Translations under genes and position numbers: made by a program
Notes under the pieces: generated by a model
Databases searched by the model: none
What the model saw: only the letters and a program-made list of their open reading frames with translations
Told to the model about the DNA's origin: nothing
From: JBBRUG01 sp038247995
GTDB taxonomy: Bacteria > Chloroflexota > Chloroflexia > Chloroflexales > Chloroflexaceae
DNA length: 9,181 bases
Direction of reading: 5' to 3'
Assembly (NCBI GenBank): GCA_038247995.1
Contig: JBBRUG010000253.1
Coordinates: 1 to 9,181, forward strand
Shown: positions 6,592 through 9,181 of the stretch, one piece after another
How the letters are laid out: each line of letters begins with the position of its first letter
Position numbering within the stretch: position 1 is the first letter of the stretch

Positions 6592-6632
6592 TTTGTAGGT
6601 GTGAAGTGACTATGTCGCGCCACGCCTACGAA
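6592..6632 (+). ncRNA. Predicted 12-pair hairpin between phnE and phnD
   Basis: Bases 6592-6603 (TTTGTAGGTGTG) pair with 6621-6632 (CACGCCTACGAA) without a mismatch when two G-U pairs are allowed. The 17-base loop contains the decoy in-frame starts GTG 6606 and ATG 6612. The hairpin ends eight bases before the true phnD Shine-Dalgarno at 6641. It could hide the decoy starts or mark an RNA processing point. Confidence 0.55.
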
Positions 6633-6640
6633 CAACAGTC

Positions 6641-6649
6641 GAGAGGAAG
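6641..6649 (+). promoter_or_regulatory. Shine-Dalgarno deciding the phnD start
   Basis: GAGAGGAAG lies 10 bases before ATG 6660. A start here gives a textbook lipoprotein signal peptide. The two earlier in-frame starts, GTG 6606 and ATG 6612, have poor ribosome-binding sites and would put 16-18 polar residues in front of that signal. Confidence 0.75.
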
Positions 6650-6659
6650 CAAAACACCT

Positions 6660-7721
6660 ATGTTCGCCAAGTCGATCAAACTCATGGCCCTGATCTCCCT
6701 GGCCGCCGTTGTGGCCGCCTGTGGCAGCGCCCCGGCCGCGCCTGCGGCAAATGCCCCGGCTGCGCCTGCGGCAACTGACGGAATCGACCGCACCGATTGG
6801 CCGGAAACCTTTCGGATCGGCATGTTCGGCGGCGATGATGCGAACGCGGTAATTAATGATGCCGAGCCGTTTCGCCTGATGCTCGAAGAGCGCTTGGGTA
6901 TTCCGGTTGAAGTAACGACCGGCACCAGCTATTCGGCCGTGATCGAAGCTATGCGCGGTGGGCGCGTCGAAGCGATGGAAGTCGGCCCGTTCTCGTACGT
7001 GCTGGCAGTACAGGAAGCGCAGGCTGAAGCGCTGGCGGTCGGTATTTATCCGCAAGACGAAGCAAACCCGGTCTACGATCCGAGCGCGCCGGCGGCCTAC
7101 TATAGCGTGATCTTCACCAAGAAGGGTTCCGGCATTACAAGCATTGACGACCTGGAAGGCAGCAATTTTGCCTTTGTCGATCCGGCCAGTACGTCCGGCC
7201 ATCTGGCACCTAAGACGACGCTGATCAAGCTCGGTCTCGACCCGGATACGCAGATGAACACAGTATTCGCCGGTAGCCATCCTTCGGCTGTGATCTCGGT
7301 GTGGGGTGATACGACTGAGGCCGGTGCGACGTTCGAGGGCAACCTCTATCGCCTCCAGTCCGAAGGCCAGATCGAATTCTGTGGGTTCGAGGATGGCCTT
7401 TCGGGCGTGCCGCGCACGCCTGAGCAGGTGCAAGCACTCTACGATGCCTGCCCCGAGGGCCACATCGTTATGCTCGCCTACACAGATCCGATCCCGAATA
7501 CGCCTTTTGCTGTGCGCCAAAACCTGCCCGCATCGTTCAAAGAGACTGTGCGCGAGATCCTGCTCGAAGTACGCGGCGACCCGGAATTGGTGGCTTCGCT
7601 CAAGCAGTGGTACGCCGATCCGCCTGCTGAGTTGAACCTGCCGACCGTGGATGCCTACTACAACTCGCTGCGCGACATTGCGAAACTGTTGGAGCTTGAC
7701 CTTCAGGAGCTCGGCGGTTAA
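6660..7721 (+). CDS. phnD: Phosphonate-binding lipoprotein (periplasmic/surface solute-binding protein)
   Basis: A 353-residue solute-binding protein that captures phosphonates and delivers them to PhnC-PhnE. The signal peptide MFAKSIKLMALISLAAVVAA ends in a lipobox VAAC with the lipidated cysteine at C21. A low-complexity Ala-Pro linker (24-39) follows, then the binding domain. Family motifs include FRIGMFGGDDAN (51-62), TGTSYSAVIEAMRGGRVEAM (87-106), GPFSYVLA (109-116), and FVDPASTSGHLAPK (172-185), where the S-T-S-G loop with nearby H181 contacts the phosphonate group in known PhnD structures. Family length is usual (about 300-350). Lipid anchoring suits a cell without a free soluble periplasm. 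The start ATG 6660 is set by the Shine-Dalgarno and signal peptide. Gene order is C-E-D rather than the E. coli C-D-E. The last codons lie in a 13-base duplication that spans the stop. Confidence 0.93.
   Translation: MFAKSIKLMALISLAAVVAACGSAPAAPAANAPAAPAATDGIDRTDWPETFRIGMFGGDDANAVINDAEPFRLMLEERLGIPVEVTTGTSYSAVIEAMRGGRVEAMEVGPFSYVLAVQEAQAEALAVGIYPQDEANPVYDPSAPAAYYSVIFTKKGSGITSIDDLEGSNFAFVDPASTSGHLAPKTTLIKLGLDPDTQMNTVFAGSHPSAVISVWGDTTEAGATFEGNLYRLQSEGQIEFCGFEDGLSGVPRTPEQVQALYDACPEGHIVMLAYTDPIPNTPFAVRQNLPASFKETVREILLEVRGDPELVASLKQWYADPPAELNLPTVDAYYNSLRDIAKLLELDLQELGG
6729..6776. repeat. 24-base in-frame tandem duplication in the phnD linker
   Basis: Two adjacent 24-base units (6729-6752, 6753-6776) differ at only two bases and encode APAAPAAN and APAAPAAT. 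The duplication lengthens the flexible linker between the lipidated cysteine and the binding domain without disturbing either. Confidence 0.85.
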
Positions 7722-7731
7722 GCTCGGCGGT
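7708..7731. repeat. 13-base duplication across the phnD stop codon
   Basis: AGCTCGGCGGT occurs at 7708-7718 and again at 7721-7731, a period of 13, with the TAA stop (7719-7721) at the junction. It looks like a recent slippage event. It does not alter the reading frame, because the stop lies at the end of the first unit. Confidence 0.75.
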
Positions 7732-7739
7732 CGATATTC

Positions 7740-7780
7740 CGGCCTTGAGGTGGCGGGTAGAGCCCGTCGCCTTAAGGCTG
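7740..7780 (+). ncRNA. Predicted 18-pair hairpin just 3' of phnD
   Basis: Bases 7740-7757 pair with 7763-7780 around the five-base loop TAGAG. All 18 positions pair in RNA, 14 as Watson-Crick and 4 as G-U. It begins 19 bases after the phnD stop, and the phosphatase Shine-Dalgarno GAAGGAG starts two bases after its right arm. There is no T-run. A stable stem 3' of a binding-protein gene typically shields the upstream mRNA from exonucleases, raising PhnD above its operon partners; that role here is inferred. Confidence 0.7.
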
Positions 7781-7782
7781 TT

Positions 7783-7789
7783 GAAGGAG
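7783..7789 (+). promoter_or_regulatory. Strong Shine-Dalgarno deciding the phosphatase start
   Basis: GAAGGAG lies five bases before GTG 7795. The only earlier starts would run through the phnD gene or the 18-pair hairpin, so GTG 7795 is preferred. The closeness of the hairpin could limit ribosome access. Confidence 0.75.
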
Positions 7790-7794
7790 TAGTT

Positions 7795-8535
7795 GTGTCT
7801 ACTATCTATCACACTCGCCTCCTCAGCGTTGAGGGCGCGTACAATTTGCGCGACATCGGCGGCTACGCTGCCGCCCCGGGCCAATGTACCCGCTGGCGCA
7901 CGCTGCTTCGTTCCGGATCGCTGCACGCGCTGAGTGGGTCTGGGCATGATGCGCTCGCCGAGCTGGGTTTACGCTCGATTATCGACCTGCGCACACCGAC
8001 TGAGATTGCGCTTGAACCAAACCAGTTTGTGACTCAAAGTGACATAACGTACGTAAATTTGGCGCTTGTCAATGCGCTGCGCCCCCAAAACCAGCCGCTC
8101 TCCGGCCTGAATGAGTTTTACCGCTATATGCTCGATCACTGCCGCGAAACGATTGGCGCCGTGTTTACCCAATTGGCTGCGCCCGGTGCGCTGCCGGCGC
8201 TGATCCATTGCACCGCCGGAAAAGATCGTACCGGCCTGATTGTGGCGCTGCTGCTGAGTCTCGCCGATGTGCCCAACCATGTCATTGCCGCCGATTTCGC
8301 CCTGAGCGAACCGGCGCTCGCTGCCGCCCCCGCCTTCGCGCACCATCGCCAACGCCTGCTGGCGGCCGGTTATGGGCATCTGCTGTGTGCCCCGCCCGAA
8401 CTGATTGGCGAGAACCTGAACTACCTCGAAGAGGCCCATGGGGGCGTGTTACACTACCTGCGCACCTGCGGTTTAAGCGAACCAACCTTGCATAAACTAC
8501 GCGTTGCGCTGTTGGAAGAGCCAGCCAGCAAGTAG
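7795..8535 (+). CDS. Tyrosine/lipid-type phosphatase (PTP superfamily, MptpB-like Y_phosphatase3) in the phn operon
   Basis: A 246-residue phosphatase starting at GTG 7795. The P-loop HCTAGKDRTG (138-147) has the catalytic Cys139 and phosphate-binding Arg145, with Lys143-Asp144 in the loop as in mycobacterial MptpB and related atypical phosphatases that also act on phosphoinositides. The N-terminal NLRDIGGY (17-24) and RSGSLHALS (39-47) are hallmarks of this family, and IDLRTPTE (63-70) supplies a conserved aspartate-arginine pair. Helices 160-195 resemble the family's lid region. No signal peptide is visible, so it is probably cytoplasmic. It sits between phnD (73 bases upstream) and phnG (88 bases downstream) on the same strand. 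That suggests a substrate in phosphonate catabolism, perhaps a phosphoribosyl intermediate, or control of the pathway by dephosphorylation. This is inference; a tyrosine phosphatase is not a core part of the C-P lyase pathway as usually described. Confidence 0.88.
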   Translation: MSTIYHTRLLSVEGAYNLRDIGGYAAAPGQCTRWRTLLRSGSLHALSGSGHDALAELGLRSIIDLRTPTEIALEPNQFVTQSDITYVNLALVNALRPQNQPLSGLNEFYRYMLDHCRETIGAVFTQLAAPGALPALIHCTAGKDRTGLIVALLLSLADVPNHVIAADFALSEPALAAAPAFAHHRQRLLAAGYGHLLCAPPELIGENLNYLEEAHGGVLHYLRTCGLSEPTLHKLRVALLEEPASK

Positions 8536-8536
8536 T

Positions 8537-8571
8537 AGGCGGCAGGGCGCAGGCGGCAGGGCGCAGGCGGC
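8537..8571. repeat. 14-base tandem repeat AGGCGGCAGGGCGC, 2.5 copies
   Basis: Perfect units lie at 8537-8550 and 8551-8564, followed by half a unit (8565-8571). The tract starts one base after the TAG stop of the phosphatase. It is similar in sequence to the tract after phnC. It has no evident coding role. Confidence 0.9.
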
Positions 8572-8593
8572 GGGTGGATCAGCGTGTCCGCTC
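8572..8593 (+). ncRNA. Weak predicted hairpin before phnG
   Basis: GGGTGGA (8572-8578) pairs with TCCGCTC (8587-8593) around an 8-base loop, with two G-U pairs. It is the weakest of the intercistronic stems and could be chance in GC-rich DNA. The phnG Shine-Dalgarno follows at 8607. Confidence 0.3.
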
Positions 8594-8606
8594 CAATGCC
8601 CCCATA

Positions 8607-8614
8607 GAGAAGGA
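8607..8614 (+). promoter_or_regulatory. Shine-Dalgarno deciding the phnG start
   Basis: GAGAAGGA lies nine bases before ATG 8624. An upstream in-frame ATG at 8504 would sit inside the phosphatase gene and add 40 residues encoded largely by the 14-base repeat, so it is rejected. Confidence 0.75.
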
Positions 8615-8623
8615 AATTCTACA

Positions 8624-9052
8624 ATGACCATCCCTCCACTGGAGCAGAGCCACTACCTGAGCGTGCTTTGCCGCGCCGAGCCTGCGGCGGTGAAGGCGCT
8701 CGCTGAAGCATTGATTCCTGAACTCGAGCCGATCAGTGTGCTGCAAAACCGCACCGGCCTGGCGATGTTGCCTATGGAAGAGACTGTGCAGGGCGAGACT
8801 TTCTACCTTGGCGAGGTGCTCGTGGCTGAGGCGTATGTGCAGGCCGGCGGCGTTGAGGGTTATGCCGCCTGCCTCGGACGTGATCTGGAGCAAGCGCTGG
8901 CCGTCGCCCTGATCGACGCCGCTTACAGCGCCAATATCGCCCGCCCCGACATCGCCGCTTTTGTGAGCGCTCAGGCCACCGTCCAGGGTGAAGCCGACAC
9001 CGCGCTGATGCAGGAAGTCGAGCGCACACGGGTGGATTTGGAGACGTTTTGA
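8624..9052 (+). CDS. phnG: C-P lyase (alpha-D-ribose 1-methylphosphonate 5-triphosphate synthase) subunit
   Basis: A 142-residue protein matching PhnG, a subunit of the PhnGHIJ core complex. With PhnI and PhnL it helps to make ribose 1-phosphonate 5-triphosphate from ATP and phosphonate, the step before C-P bond cleavage by PhnJ. Family features are the N-terminal helical stretch with repeated Ala/Leu (17-31), V-L-x-x-R-T-G-L-A-M (39-48), a FYLGEVLVAEA block (60-70) corresponding to the usual F-N-L-G-E-x-x-V-T-R, then GYAACLGRDLEQALAVALID (79-98), which carries the conserved G-R-D-x-x-x-A-x-x-x-A-x-x-D. Length is normal (about 140-150). The R of the usual T-R is replaced by A-E. The start is ATG 8624. 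The gene follows the phosphatase by 88 bases. phnH, phnI and phnJ would be expected downstream of the repeat array, outside the window. Confidence 0.88.
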   Translation: MTIPPLEQSHYLSVLCRAEPAAVKALAEALIPELEPISVLQNRTGLAMLPMEETVQGETFYLGEVLVAEAYVQAGGVEGYAACLGRDLEQALAVALIDAAYSANIARPDIAAFVSAQATVQGEADTALMQEVERTRVDLETF

Positions 9053-9181
9053 AAGGATGAAGGATGAAGGATGAAGGATGAAGGATGAAGGATGAAGGAT
9101 GAAGGATGAAGGATGAAGGATGAAGGATGAAGGATGAAGGATGAAGGATGAAGGATGAAGGATGAAGGATGAAGGATGAAG
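9053..9181. repeat. Heptamer tandem array (AAGGATG), 18 copies plus AAG, running off the window
   Basis: Starting right after the phnG stop (TGA 9050-9052), AAGGATG repeats 18 times without a single mismatch, then AAG at the window end. On the + strand every frame meets TGA once per 21 bases, so the array cannot encode a long protein there; each ATG opens the five-codon reading MKDEG before TGA. On the - strand all three frames are open and would read as a repeated HPSSFIL peptide, with no start codon seen. Perfect identity indicates recent expansion by slippage, and copy number is probably variable. An assembly collapse or expansion is also possible. Confidence 0.97.

Noticed and set aside
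6606..6659. Earlier phnD starts (GTG 6606, ATG 6612)
   Set aside because: They would put polar residues ahead of a textbook lipoprotein signal peptide, and they sit in a hairpin loop. ATG 6660 has a proper Shine-Dalgarno.
6582..7520. 312-codon open frame on the - strand across phnD
   Set aside because: It lies wholly opposite phnD, whose signal peptide, lipobox and family motifs are clear. The - strand translation is Arg/His-rich with no recognisable motif, as expected from antisense of a GC-rich gene.
7651..7794. Upstream ATG start for the phosphatase (48 extra codons)
   Set aside because: It would overlap phnD by 71 bases and run through the 18-pair hairpin. The conserved family N terminus and a strong Shine-Dalgarno support GTG 7795.
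9053..9181. CRISPR array
   Set aside because: Units are seven bases with no spacers, so it is a simple tandem repeat.

Overview
The window is GC-rich and tightly packed, with eight complete genes and the tail of a ninth. All are on the + strand except one. It looks like a Chloroflexota genome (Roseiflexus/Chloroflexus-like). That placement is an inference from the GC-rich coding style and from short 7- and 14-base intergenic tandem repeats of a kind I associate with that phylum. No rRNA or other marker gene is present to prove it.

Layout. Positions 1-85 hold the last codons of a histone-deacetylase-family (acetylpolyamine amidohydrolase-like) gene. It converges on a CPBP-family membrane protease gene on the - strand (97-867). 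A 222-base divergent gap follows. Then comes a three-gene block: a membrane glycosyltransferase resembling ceramide glucosyltransferase/HpnI (1090-2268), a threonine-nucleophile asparaginase of the glycosylasparaginase/isoaspartyl-peptidase family overlapping it by one base (2268-3215), and a second, paralogous glycosyltransferase (3373-4554).

After a 263-base gap rich in inverted repeats, a phosphonate operon begins: phnC (ATPase), phnE (permease), phnD (lipoprotein binding protein), a PTP/MptpB-like phosphatase and phnG (first gene of the C-P lyase core). The transporter should import phosphonates and PhnG should act with PhnH-PhnL, presumably encoded beyond the right edge, to make the ribosyl triphosphonate that C-P lyase cleaves. 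The window ends inside a long (AAGGATG)n array directly after the phnG stop codon.

The most interesting points are four. A tyrosine/lipid-type phosphatase sits inside the phn operon between transporter and C-P lyase genes. Each intercistronic gap of the phn operon holds a predicted RNA hairpin upstream of the next ribosome-binding site, the strongest (18 pairs) being just 3' of phnD. The heptamer array forms a ladder of ribosome-binding sites and start codons. Two divergent glycosyltransferase paralogues flank an asparaginase gene. Start codons were moved from the longest possible ORF where a clear Shine-Dalgarno decided the matter: asparaginase, phnD, phosphatase and phnG.
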